Below, piece after piece: positions 22,224-32,769 of a DNA stretch of 64,000 bases (its first letter is position 1; the number at the start of each line of letters is the position of its first letter). The DNA is from Henricia sp. BOLD:AAB3569 (taxonomy: Eukaryota; Echinodermata; Asteroidea; Spinulosida; Echinasteridae). The notes under the pieces are model-generated. The model worked only from the letters and a program-made list of their open reading frames with translations. It was not told the origin of the DNA and searched no databases. The DNA is taken from assembly GCA_037783545.1 (NCBI GenBank), contig JBBELK010000387.1, positions 2,405,501 to 2,469,500 on the forward strand, given 5' to 3'. A program made the translations under genes and the position numbers.

Positions 22224-25193
22224 CTCATTCACAAGGTGTTCAAATGCCGCTTCAACACCTCGCTTCTCCTTTGCACTGGTTTCAAAATAACCTATGTTAT
22301 ATTTCTGTGCAAGACGTCGACCTTCTTCGTCAGTGACTTGCCGCGTATTCTTCTGAAGAATTAAGAAATAACTGGACGCCATTAAAGAAAGTGGCGCAAA
22401 TCCCAAACTATATCCTTGCATAACAGTAATCACTGCTCAGTCAACGGGAAACATAATGACATGATCAGGGTGTCATTTTAAAGAGGAGATTTAAGAGGAG
22501 ATGTGTGCCATACTTTATAGTTACAATTAGCAATAATATATCGGTTGTTTTTTTATCCACCCTGTATTATTTATGATGGTTTAATTCTACGCTTGACATT
22601 CCGTTAAAATTTGATTGTTTTTTGCTTTGAGAGACACTATATGGGTGCTTGAAACTGTGGGGTGTTAATATGGCCGAGCGGTCTAGTGCGTCAAACTTAA
22701 GTTTCTGTGCCAGTACTAGAATGTAGGTTTGCCCTTGAGCAAGGCACTCAACCACACTTGCTCCCATTCCTGTAATTGGCGGTCCCTCCGCTGTTGGATG
22801 TGGTGAATAAATAAATAAAATACAAAAACTCACCAGGTCGGATTTATTTGCAACAAGAACCTTAACAACGTCAGATGTCGTGCAGTAACGATCCAGGGCG
22901 TTCATCCATGTTCCAATTTCCTTAAAACTTCTTCGGTATGTTACATCATACACTAAAAAAAATTAAAAGGTCCGTGCGTTTTATTTGAACATTTCACGCA
23001 CCGTACTTGACAAAAAAAGTGTTATTTTATAAGAAATGTGCAATTTGGCAACATTTGAGCGCAGGTAAAAATTTACTATTTTTAACTATCTTTAAATTTT
23101 ACTATTTTTTAAAGATTGTATTTGTGTACTATGTATATCGTCTTACCGAGCAAGGCTCCCCGCGTCTCCCGGTAATACACGGGAGCCAGGGCATGAAATC
23201 TTTCCTCTCCGCCTGTATCCTAAGAAAATTATGAAAGCAGTGAAACGAGTAAGACAGTGTTCGTATTAGACGTGGGTTACCATGGTAATTGGCTCTAAAC
23301 ATCATGGTCATCGGAACAAGTACCATTGCAAAACCACAGGGACATGGTTCAGTGATATTTAGTGTAGAGCCATTGATTAGGCAATTAACAAAAGATGACG
23401 TATTCACTTCGGCAGTCTATACGATCGGGTAAAGAGGTACATTTTGGAACCTTCCGACAAAAGATAAAATCCGTAAACACAACTTTACGGGGTACGGAAA
23501 AGTTTTGGCATCGAAATTACCCGAGTTTTTTTCTGTTTTCATACGGAAAAAAATTGGTATAACGTTGTTTTGTTTTTAATTAGTGAAAAACTAAATTAAT
23601 ACTCACCCATATTGACAACCTCACATTGTTCCCATCAACGACCAAGTTTTTAACTTGAATATCTTTAGCTGTGTAAGAGAAGAAGGGTATTTGTTTTTAG
23701 AAATACCTAACCCTAACCCTAACCCCAAACTTCGGCCCATCCCCGCTTGTCTTCCGTGAAAATGTTCCGTAAAAACGCATGCGTGATCTAAAATACAAAA
23801 ACCCAAAAAGAAAAAGAAAGAAAAGAAATCCTGGCGAGTACAGCTGCCATTGGTTTGGATGTAAAATTCTTTTAGTGTGGCAACAATAAAAATTTTAACA
23901 TTCAGTTAGTAGTGTACATCATCATTTATTAGATTATGATACCGCCTCGAAATTCTGTGTTCTAATTCTTCATTTTAATGAGCATAGATCTGCTGCAGAT
24001 TTACTTATGGTCGCAAAAACTCGACCTAGCGGGTCACACAATTAGGGCGAGTTTGTTTCGGACGGATCCAGATTCAGATCTGCGCAGATCCAATTCACGT
24101 GACTTGAATTCTTAGTTGAGAGCAGTTAAAGCGGGCCTCCCACTGTGCGATATTTGCCACGAAGTAGGTACGATTAGCTACGATTTGATACGATTGTGTA
24201 TATACTCCATACACAATCGTACCAAATCGTAGCTAATCGTACCTAATTCGTGGCAAATATCGCACAGTTGGGAGGCCCACTTAAAGCGGGCCTCCCACTG
24301 TGCGATTTTTGCCACGAATTTCCTACGAATTGGTACGATTATCGGAGACTGTCTATAGACTCTACACACCGTCGTACCCAATCGTAGCTAATTCGTGGCA
24401 AAAATCGCACAGTGGGAGGCCCGCTTAACGTTCGTTTCTGCGCGGTATTAAACTCGGGATCTCGATTCGGATTTGTCGTGAAACAAACGCGCTCTTAAAG
24501 GCACAGGCTCGTCAGCATTGCGCGCGCGCCAAATTCGTGCCACGAAATACGCAGCTCCATTCCTTTGCTATGGAGCTGCGTATTCCGCGGCCCAAATTGC
24601 GCGCGCGCATTGCTGACGAGCCTGTGCCTTTAATATACTTTTAATTAGTAAAATTTACGACAGGAAAACTAAATGTATGAAATAATTACCAATAGTTGCC
24701 CGAACTTGGAAAGGGAAAGTACCATCCACGTATACACTCAACAGACTGCAAAGAAAAATAAGAGTTTTTGTGACTAGCACCGGCGAACAAGATGGACCTT
24801 TCGCACCTATCAAATTGTCGCCACTTTCCCCGTGTGCTTTTGTGGGGATTTGGTCGCGTTTTTCACTTATAAGTCTCATCTTAGGGGTTTTTACACAGAA
24901 ATCATTGTTTTCGCGAACTAGAGACGAAAACACGTGATGTAGCCTACTCTACCTTTATAAAAAGTGACAATCTCGTCGCACATCTTGGACAGGGCAGCCC
25001 TGTGTGGGAGAGGAAGTAGGCCCTACCTCATTGTACCCCCAGCTCCTGGCACACACAAATTGAAGGGCATGATTTTCTAAACTAAATGGCGTGTTATTTC
25101 ATCTATTGCAAATAATTACCTTGTCTTGCCGACTGCACGGTTCCCGACAAGTATCAGTTTTATAACTCTCCGTGTGTCTGTACTTGTGGCCAT
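22224..25193 (-). CDS. Rab18-like small GTPase, copy B (3' end unresolved)
   Basis: Six exons (minus): 25193-25120, 24745-24690, 23668-23607, 23219-23147, 22952-22834 and 22352-22224. Intron phases are identical to copy A. Motifs: P-loop GNRAVGKT, WDTGGEER, NKSD, TSAKE. Switch II carries Glu where nearly all Rabs have the catalytic Gln, which predicts altered GTP hydrolysis (inference). Effector-side residues also differ: TIA in place of the usual TIG. The last recognised exon ends KRGVEAAFEHLVNE at a good donor (GTGAGA). Reading through gives only two more residues before a stop at 22215. The prenylated tail exon was not found, so the gene is either incomplete here or encodes a tail-less protein. 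Confidence 0.82.
22663..22820 (+). mobile_element. tRNA-Leu/Ser-like SINE in Rab18-like B intron 5
   Basis: Same family as 15171-15357 (ATGGCCGAGCGGTCTAGTGC head, (AATA)n tail), with an internal deletion around box B. Its tail ends about 14 bp from the exon-5 boundary. Copy A lacks it at the matching site near 10910. Confidence 0.85.
23279..23425 (+). repeat. 130-bp conserved block, copy 2 of 4
   Basis: Matches 12430-12560, including TTTAGTGTAGAGCCATT and AAAAGATGACGTATTCACTT. Located in intron 3 of copy B at the same place as in copy A, so it was there before the duplication. Confidence 0.7.
24126..24284. mobile_element. Palindromic TTAA MITE, family AGCGGGCCTCC, copy 1
   Basis: TTAAAGCGGGCCTCCCACTG opens a near-perfect hairpin that closes GGGAGGCCCACTTAA. 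The inner arms are TACGATTAGCTACGATTTG. It shares its right-hand TTAA (24281-24284) with the next copy. It lies in intron 2 of Rab18-like B. Confidence 0.9.
24281..24428. mobile_element. Palindromic TTAA MITE, family AGCGGGCCTCC, copy 2
   Basis: Head-to-tail neighbour of the previous copy with a single shared TTAA. It is diverged in the centre (CGGAGACTGTCTATAGACTC). Right TTAA at 24425-24428. A third copy is at 34833-35010. Confidence 0.9.
24495..24633. mobile_element. Palindromic TTAA MITE, family AGGCACAGG, copy 3
   Basis: TTAA at 24495-24498 and 24630-24633, hairpin as at 9855. It lies in intron 2 of Rab18-like B, upstream (gene sense) of the AGCGGGCC pair. Confidence 0.9.
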
Positions 25194-25717
25194 GTTCCAA
25201 TCAGCGTTGTAGCTCGCCAGGAGTGGATGCTATTTGGCCTTCAACACAGGGTACAAGATACAAACATACAACTATACAATTCCAAAATTGTATATGCATG
25301 TGCGATTTGTGCAATTTGTAAAATTGTGTTAACCTAATCGTGAAAAAATAATGGCAAAAATCACAAAGTGACATGAAGGCTGGCTTTTTACTATAGTAGT
25401 AGAACTTTGAGCCAATTAATTAGGGCGGTTCCGTGCAATTCCGCGAAATTAGTGCAAAACTGTACTGTGATACAGCGGGGAATTTCCCAAAAAACGGAGG
25501 CCCGTTTGTGACACGTCAGTCCGCAAAATTAGGCACATTTTAGGTCCTAATTCCCTGTTGCTTTTGTTTTTGTTTGTTTTCATATTTTCTGAAAATGGTT
25601 CTAGTCTAATAAGGTCATCTGCGATGAGGGTGATACGGGGTTACCGACGGCTTCGCCGTCTCATGAGGCGACGTGGTCTGTCATCTATAAAACACCATAG
25701 CATTAATACAGACGCTC

Positions 25718-26202
25718 GGGGGCAAATTTCATAAAGCTGTTTAGCAGAAACAAATTGCTTAATCCAAAATATAATTGCTTTATAGAAATGAGTTAGCAAT
25801 CAAAATCCTATGTGATGTGTATTACAATTGACTGGACCGTGTTCTGCTATTCTTGCAAGTTGACATACAATTTTGACTGCTTACCGATTTTTACAAGACA
25901 AATCGATTTTGGATTATAGGCAATTTTTTTGCGCAGAAACTGTGCAGAAACTGTGCAGAAACTGTGCAGAAACTGTGCAGAAACTGTGCAGAAACTGTGC
26001 AGAAACTGTGCAGAAACTGTGCACAAACTGTGCAGAAACTGTGCAGAAACTGTGCACAAACTGTGCACAAACTGTGCACAAACTGTGCACAAACTGTGCA
26101 CAAACTGTGCACAAACTGTGCACAAACTGTGCACAAACTGTGCACAAACTGTGCACAAACTGTGCACAAACTGTGCACAAACAATTTTGTGAAATTGGGC
26201 CC
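25718..26202. mobile_element. GGGCCAATTTCATAAAG MITE, copy B, expanded by a minisatellite
   Basis: Left end GGCAAATTTCATAAAGCTG; right end TTTGTGAAATTGGGCCC. It matches 42355-42605 throughout, except that an 11-bp tandem array of 250 bp has grown near the right end. Confidence 0.8.
25933..26182. repeat. 11-bp minisatellite (GCAGAAACTGT / GCACAAACTGT)
   Basis: About 23 units. The first eight or nine carry GCAG, a few alternate, and the rest carry GCAC, so the array records two waves of spread. Because 11 is not a multiple of 3 and the unit lacks stops, all frames stay open; these frames are not genes. Confidence 0.95.
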
Positions 26203-26900
26203 AGGTGAGCCCTGTACCCCTTGCAAGTACAGTGTACTAGTACCAATTTACTTCTGGGTGGGGAGAGGCATTTTATGGCAAAGTGCCCTGCCCAAGGGCA
26301 CACTGAAGTTTAATCTGGTTACATTATAACAGTGTAGTGATTACACCAACCTTATTGGAAATAGAAAATGTCCTGTTTTCATCTCATAGCTATAGACAAA
26401 TTCATGTTTTCTTCTCATAGCATGGATGATATTTTAGGGAGGTATTTTATTGGATTGTCAGGTTAGAACGAAATCCATTTTATGGGGAAAATAATTTGGT
26501 GACCTTCCTTTAAGTTCCACAACTAGCTGTATCGTTCGTGCCAAGTGACCCGAGTGCAATGCGCGCGCACGCTCGAGTTTAGTAGCAACTGTTCGGAAAA
26601 CTTGTTCTCGTTGAATAGGTGGTGTGTGATCCTGTTCGGAGTGCAGTGTCCTCTGGTCGTGTTGCTGTCGTTCGGGCGCGAGAATGAGTTATCCTGTGTC
26701 AAGAACAGACCGTCCGAACTTGGCCAGATAGAGCCGAACGCGGCACCGATCACTGATGCGTAGGTTGTACCTACAGAGGGCGCTGCATCATGTGCACGTA
26801 CAGGATCGACTTTGTGTGGTGTAAATTTAGTAAATGGCTCGAGGCCCTAATCCATATTTTAGGTACATGTATTTCCAAATTATGAGATAGCCCATGACGT
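26203..26900. repeat. Segmental paralogue 5' of Rab18-like B, with SINE fragment
   Basis: Similar to 42606-44090 upstream of copy C. 26203-26320 is the SINE middle (TTTACTTCTGGGTGGGGAGA, CCTGCCCAAGGGCACAC). 26515-26775 (CAAGTGACCCGAGTGCAATG onward) matches 43740-43995. The stretch near 26450 lacks the TTAA element found at 43136-43666. Confidence 0.65.
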
Positions 26901-27079
26901 CATAATGGAGTCACACACTTGTCAGGATGCCTATCTATAATGTTTAAGAGTGTACCGATCGATTTTTAAGTTCATACCCTGTTCGCGTTATTTTTGTCCA
27001 TACTACAATTGAATGTCGTATTCAGGATTTGTGCAAATCTTTCACGCAAATGGTCCATTGGCCCCAGTTTCTAAATTGG

Positions 27080-27850
27080 TTTCAAGTTCGTGCCTTGATT
27101 CGTTTTCGAGATTTGCTCTGGAGGAAGTTTCGACCCCAAGAAGAAACAAAAAAGTCTTGGAAAAAACCCTATAATAAACTAGCCTATTAAAACCGTATAT
27201 TTTTGACAAGAACAAAAATTGACCCTTGAGTTTATCAATGTTGACATGGGTTTTATTGGTTGAATTTGTTTTAGCTTAATGTACAACATAATTTCAGTGT
27301 GATACATAAGATCATACATTATTATGATTACTTCTTTCTGGTACTGAAACCAAGGATTCCTCAAAAGTGCCCATTGCACTGTCGCTCACAAGCGTGAGGA
27401 AACCCATGATGAATTAGAAACGGTCAGAGACACCGGGGAATCCCCTTGCTCTTCACGAAAGAATGCTCTGCGTTACCTTACACACTGGACCAACGGCTTT
27501 ACATCCCTTCCGAAGGATGAAGCAAGTATGTTTTAAGTGCCATGCTCAAGGGCAGAGGCACCCGCACCCGGGTATCGAACCCGCAACCCCAAGTTTTTCA
27601 CCCGAGTATTGCGAGCCAGTGACCCATCATAAACAAAAATCGAAATCGAAATTACAGTTTATACACAAGCCTATAAAAACAAACTGCGAGAACAACCCGC
27701 GAGCTACAAGCAACTACATGTACAGGCAATGTATCTATAGTGACATAATTTCTTTATATAATTCATTCGTAACAGATGAAAGTTTAAGATCAATAAATAC
27801 AATGTATACACACAAAAGTGTTGTTATTTTCTTGATAATGATAGACTGAA
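27080..27850. repeat. Paralogous 5' flank of Rab18-like B
   Basis: Counterpart of 17600-18180. It contains a minus-strand SINE piece (27462-27630). No exon recognised. Confidence 0.5.
27462..27630 (-). mobile_element. tRNA-derived SINE fragment
   Basis: In minus sense: GCGGGTTCGATACCCGGG (box B), then CTGCCCTTGAGCATGGCAC, the same SINE middle as elsewhere in the window. The box A side is decayed. Confidence 0.55.
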
Positions 27851-28142
27851 TTACATTTGATCAGAATTACATTCGCCAGCAAATAGAATACAGCAAGATT
27901 AGTGGGTAACTTTGCGATGTATTTCATATATGGCATTTAGCACATTATGTACTAACAGCCATCAACACTGACTCAGTTTTAATGTTTATAGATACATGTA
28001 TAAAGAGTATGACAATGATTCCATATAAAACCACAAATCCCTAGTTCCACACAATAATTTGTCGGGACATGGAATAACACCTACTGGTTTGAACCTAATA
28101 TAACAAATGTATCCGTAACTACAGTAAAATTCAATTAGTAAA

Positions 28143-28798
28143 TAGACCAGTTTCTTGATGGATTTGCATAAATCCTAGACTCCCGCCTTAACGCTATGGC
28201 GCTCGCATGCGAGTGAGTCAAGTACCAGACTACCTGGCAAATCGGGCCGTTGCCAGGGGACGCAAGCTGGTCAGTATAACCGGCGCGAAAGTCTGTGCGG
28301 TACCTGGAATACCTCGCACATTACTATACTCTATGCATTTTTAAGCTGGACCATCCGAAATTACATGTTGAAATGAACATGTTGAAACATGTAGTCATCG
28401 TGAATTTTCGTCAAAATAACGAAATAGAACGTGTTTTTCGGCTTGAAATCGATGTCAACTTTGAAAGCTGGAACGTTTCCAAACTGCAATGACGCATTCA
28501 AGAAAGTAAGATAAACGATTTTGGGTTATGTGACTGGTTTGAGGTTGTTGATCAACACGTTCAATCAGCATGGTACAGCTTAGAAATACATAGAGTAATG
28601 TGCGAGGTATTCCAGGTACCGCACGGTTACCATGTGCCAGCATGCACCCCCTGGAAACGGGGCCGATTTGCCAGATATAGTATGGTGCTTGATGAGTCAC
28701 TCGTACGCAAGCGATAGCGCGAAGGCGGGACTCTAGCATTTATGTAAATATAAGGCGTGACTCTAGGACATATGCAAATCTATCACGCAACTGGTCTA
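28143..28798. mobile_element. Long foldback element TAGACCAGTT, copy 2
   Basis: 656 bp with long inverted arms, ends TAGACCAGTTTCTTGATGG and CACGCAACTGGTCTA. It lies in a position comparable to copy 1 relative to the A/B flank, so it may pre-date that duplication. Confidence 0.85.
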
Positions 28799-29203
28799 AT
28801 GCAAGGCTGTAATTGAAAAAATAGACTTACAATCAAAAATAGAATTTTATAATAATTATACATTTGTATGTAGTTTGGTAGCTTTCTCCCAAAACAAATT
28901 CTATATAATGCCTTTAACCAGATAACGGCGGGATTATTTTTTAGTTGAAGCATGGAGGAAGGAAAACAACTGAACTCACTAACCATGCATGCACAGCGAA
29001 GTATTGTTATGTGGATGTACTGTCATTGTACACCCTAATGTAACTTTGTTAACAACTTTTTTGGCCATTTCTCTCGGAAATTACCGCGAGTTTAGACGTC
29101 AAACGCAGTAACAAACGAATTTCTCCTGAACGTGTTTATTATAGGCCTCCGCTACACCGATGTGGAAATCTTGGCGTGTTGTACGGCCTCCGGCGTCAAG
29201 TGG

Positions 29204-29778
29204 TTAAAGGGCCCCTTATTTTTATCAATGAAATCTATGCTTTAAAACCACTTTATACTCAGTTAAAGTCATAAAAATCCTATTTGGAGCTTGCTTTGGG
29301 GGTTAAAACAAAGGTTTTTAGTTTTTATGCTAATGAAAATATGCATATTCATGACCAAGGTCACGACGTCACAAGAGGCAAACACAGGAAAATCACATTG
29401 ACCTGTGCACAAAAGATTCCACTTTTTTCTCAATTTTCCTGAAACTTTTGTAATCCATGGCTGTTTGAGTTTGTTTTACATGTTGCCTGCTGTAAGCCAT
29501 GACAAAACTGGGGGTAGAAACTGCAGCAATTTGCCACAAGTCCAACTTGAAGTCTTATGTTTTTTCTTAATTTTTCCCTTCTGTCTTCCTTATGTGATGC
29601 ACTCAAAACAGCGCCCTCTGTCTGTGATTTATTGCAATGAAATCTTCAAAGTTGAAAAATGCCACCTTTTATTGATTTTACATCCAAACGAACAATACTA
29701 TGTCTTGCTGAACAAGTAATCCGTCATTATGAAGCAAAGCTTAGGCATAAAGTTGTTTAGGACGTCACAGCCCTTTAA
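29204..29778. mobile_element. 575-bp TTAA element (AGGG...CCCT), copy 2, inverted
   Basis: TTAA at 29204-29207 and 29775-29778. Reverse complement of 13556-14143 throughout, including TGACCAAGGTCACGACGTC versus the TGACATAGTGACC version and a CAGAGGGCGCTGTTTTGAG block. Confidence 0.85.
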
Positions 29779-30163
29779 ATATGGCGGATATGGCTCTCCA
29801 ATCATTTTGCACAAAGTCGATCTGAGCTATAGCTAAAGAAAATCGTCCCAAAGCTAAAATGTGTTTCGTTATGTAGAATGTTTGCGGTCGTGTTATGTCG
29901 ATAAAAACAGAAAGTATACAATTTGAAAACAGAAATGTTACAAATAACGAGCCGTTATTCTTAACAACAACTGCATTTATTTTGCCGTTGTGGTATTTCC
30001 TCGCGCAAGTGGATAACTTCGTGACGGTGATGCACGTTTACATTGAAATCTGTAAAGAAATATTACAACGGTGTCAGTACTATACAAATTGCATAAACAA
30101 TACTGCATGAAAACATTGCAAAAAACAATTGTGTGAGATTTTGACCAGGCGTCCAGGGTCCAA

Positions 30164-30821
30164 TAGACCAGTTGCGTGATAGATTTACATAAATCCTAGA
30201 GTCACGCCTGTCGCCTTATAATTATTATATTTGCACAAATGCTAAAGTCCCGCCTTTGCGATATATGGCGCTCGCGTACAAATAAGTCAAGTGCCATACT
30301 ATACCTGGCAAATCGGGCTATTTCCAGGTGGTGCAAGCTGGTACATGGTAACCGTGCGGTACCAGGAATACCTTGCACATGTATTTTTAAGCTAGACCAT
30401 GTTAATCGGCAACTTCAAACCATCACATAACCCAAAATCGTTTTTCCACTTTCTTGATGCATCATTGCAGTTTGGAAACGTTCCAGATTTCAAAGTTGAC
30501 ATCGATTTAATTTCAAGTAAAAAAACACGTTCTATTTCGTTATTTTGACGAACATTCGGGATGAGTACATGTTTTAACATGTTCATTTCAACATGTAATT
30601 TCAAATGGTACAGCTTAAAAATGCATGTGCGAGGTATTCCAGGTACCACACAGAGTTTCGCGCCGGTTACTATGTACCAGGCTTAGAGCTTGCACCACCT
30701 GGAAACAGCCCAATTTCCAAGGTAGTCCGACTGGTGCTTGAATTGACTCACTCGTACGCGAGCACCATAGCGCGGAGGCGGGACTTTAGGATTTATGCAA
30801 ATCTATTGCGCAACTGGTCTA
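30164..30821. mobile_element. Long foldback element TAGACCAGTTGCG, copy 3
   Basis: 658 bp, with ends TAGACCAGTTGCGTGATAGA and GCGCAACTGGTCTA. It splits the paralogous sequence CCAGGCGTCCAGGGTCCAA / TTTCATGACGCTGC, which is continuous at 20850-20885. The break is compatible with a TA target. Confidence 0.88.
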
Positions 30822-30962
30822 TTTCATGACGCTGCTTATAAGCACATCTTGCCTGGCACATAATTTATTTGGTTTAATTATTTTGAAGAAAAAAAAGATT
30901 AAACCCAAAATCATATGCGATGTGTGATGACTGGTATTGTGGCACTCTTGTTGAGATTTATA

Positions 30963-31025
30963 CAGTGGCGGATCCAGCCTCATTAAAATACAGGAATACA
31001 AAGGAAAGGCGCGGGTCCGCCACTG
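30963..31025. mobile_element. CAGTGGCGGATCCAG MITE, short copy
   Basis: 63 bp with ends CAGTGGCGGATCCAGCC and GGGTCCGCCACTG. The paralogous stretch near 20975 (TGTTGATGTTTCTGGTTTG) lacks it. Confidence 0.75.
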
Positions 31026-31299
31026 GTTTCTGGTTTGTATTTGCGTGCTACTTGGGCGAAGATAGTCAAATATAGATCAGGACAACGGGTCAAAATTTTG
31101 AAAAAGAAACAACAATGAGGCTTTACCAATTTGACGCGTTAGATCCTGATCCTCGTTCGTTTGCTCGGTGTCTCTTCGATTTATCTTGGGAGAAGGAAAA
31201 ACTGAATAAATTAAACACTTCATATAGTACATAAAGTATAGATGAGCTATATATGCTCCCCAATCTGTGTGGGCCATTATTTTTGGTTCCCTCCCCAAT

Positions 31300-32205
31300 G
31301 CATAATTCCGACATGTCAATCAACCGAACCCACCGACTAATCACAATGGCTGCGTTCGGGCGTGCAGTTCTCGTTACTCGGGAGTAATGCGTGCGCATTG
31401 CACTTGGGTCACATCACGCAAACGACAAATCCGCAGTCCGCGTGCGCGAATGGCAATCGGTGAACTGAGATGGACGTCTTTTGCCATCACTGCACAAAAA
31501 ATGCCGTTTCATTGCTCACAAGAAACTGAAGAAATACAGGCCGTAAGTCGTGAGAACCTGATGCCGTCTGAAACAAACCTTAGTGAGATATTGTTTCAGT
31601 TATTGAGTTGACACGTTGAGCAAATTCACAAAAAATCCGACCCATATTCCACCATCTTCGTACAAATCACATGACACTTGACAGGAGTACGAGCACACTC
31701 CCCATTTGTTGGGGAGTAGTGAGAGCATACTCTCACTGACCCGAGTGTCGTTATTCTTGCCGTTCACGCGTGCAGGAGTATAACTCGTGTTAACACGAGT
31801 ACACGCCCGAACGCAGCCAATATAGAGCTAGCAGACAGCGCCCACATAGGTCAAAGTGCATTGCCTCACAAACAACATCACGCGATGTTCTGCCGATACG
31901 TTGTATGTGGTGTTCGGGATGAATTTTTGGTTTCAAGGCCGGGCGATTCGGTGTTCAAAGGTAAGAAAGCTAAATGTTATGAATATATGACATCTCTGTA
32001 TCACTGGCCTTTTACTCAGTGTGTGCTACGGTAACTGTCGACCCTGAAACATAAATACCTTCGAGTTTTCGTCAATGAATCTGTGCTTTCCGTTGAAAGT
32101 CCTATTGGTTCGTGCATTGTGTGTCATCATTTTTACGATAGTGTGTGAGGCATAGCAACAATATCCAAGGGGCGTGGTTAATTGGGCCATCTCGGAACTA
32201 TAGCT
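31300..32205. mobile_element. Second copy of the TGCATAGTTCC element, itself interrupted
   Basis: Matches 16167-16630: TGCATAATTCCGACATGTCA at the left, TCGGAACTAT at the right. A 471-bp TIR element (31348-31818) has inserted into it. Confidence 0.7.
31348..31818. mobile_element. 471-bp TIR element GGCTGCGTTCGGGCGTG with AAT duplication
   Basis: Ends GGCTGCGTTCGGGCGTG and CACGCCCGAACGCAGCC, flanked by AAT on both sides (31345-31347, 31819-31821). The undisturbed site is seen at 16219 (CAATCACAACAGAGCTAGC). There is no coding capacity. A 3-bp target would fit Harbinger- or CMC-type elements (inference). Confidence 0.82.
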
Positions 32206-32424
32206 ATGGACGTCTGTGTGCAAATCATGTTAAAATCACGCGCCTTCCGCGCTTTTTTTTACATTCTAGCGCGAATTATATAAATACACAAATTTGAAAA
32301 TGCACGCGCGTCTGCTGACTTGGAAAACTTCTCGAAGATATGTTAATAAACCTTTGGAGTCTCGTGACGCAGTGTGATCAAACTCAATAGACAGCTGAAG
32401 TGTGACGTGTTGTCATGGTACATG

Positions 32425-32560
32425 GTACAACATCATGGTCGTCGGAAAAAGTACCATTGCAAAAGCACAGGGACACGGTTTAGTGATTTTTAGTGTAGAG
32501 CCATTTCCTAGGCAACTAACAAAAGATGACGTATTCACTTCAGCCATCTATAGTGGCTAG
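32425..32560 (+). repeat. 130-bp conserved block, copy 3 of 4
   Basis: Contains TTTAGTGTAGAGCCATTTCC and AAAAGATGACGTATTCACTT. Unlike copies 1 and 2 it lies 3' of a Rab18-like gene (C), not inside intron 3, so it can move or be rearranged. Confidence 0.65.
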
Positions 32561-32625
32561 TGAAAATGGCCTCGCCGAATGGCCTTGCAACCATATAATA
32601 TTTCTGAGGACGATGTTAAAGGCAA

Positions 32626-32757
32626 GGCTCATCAGCAATGCGCGCGCGCCAAATTCGTGCCACGAAGTATACCCAGCTCCATGCCTTTGCTATGGAGCTG
32701 CGTATTTGGTGGCATGAATTTGGCGTGCACGCATTTCTGACGAGCCTGTGCCTTTAA
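32626..32757. mobile_element. Palindromic TTAA MITE, family AGGCACAGG, copy 4
   Basis: TTAA at 32626-32629 and 32754-32757. Its right edge is 12 bp into the intron after exon 6 of Rab18-like C (donor GTGAGG at 32769-32764). Confidence 0.88.
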
Positions 32758-32769
32758 TTGTTGCCTCAC

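Noticed and set aside
23706-23726. Telomere-like CCCTAA repeats
   Set aside because: Only three units in an intron of Rab18-like B; too short to claim an interstitial telomere.
25847-26329. Several overlapping Cys-rich frames (CAETVQKL, VCAQFVHSL)
   Set aside because: Product of the 11-bp minisatellite; all frames are open and none extends into conserved sequence.
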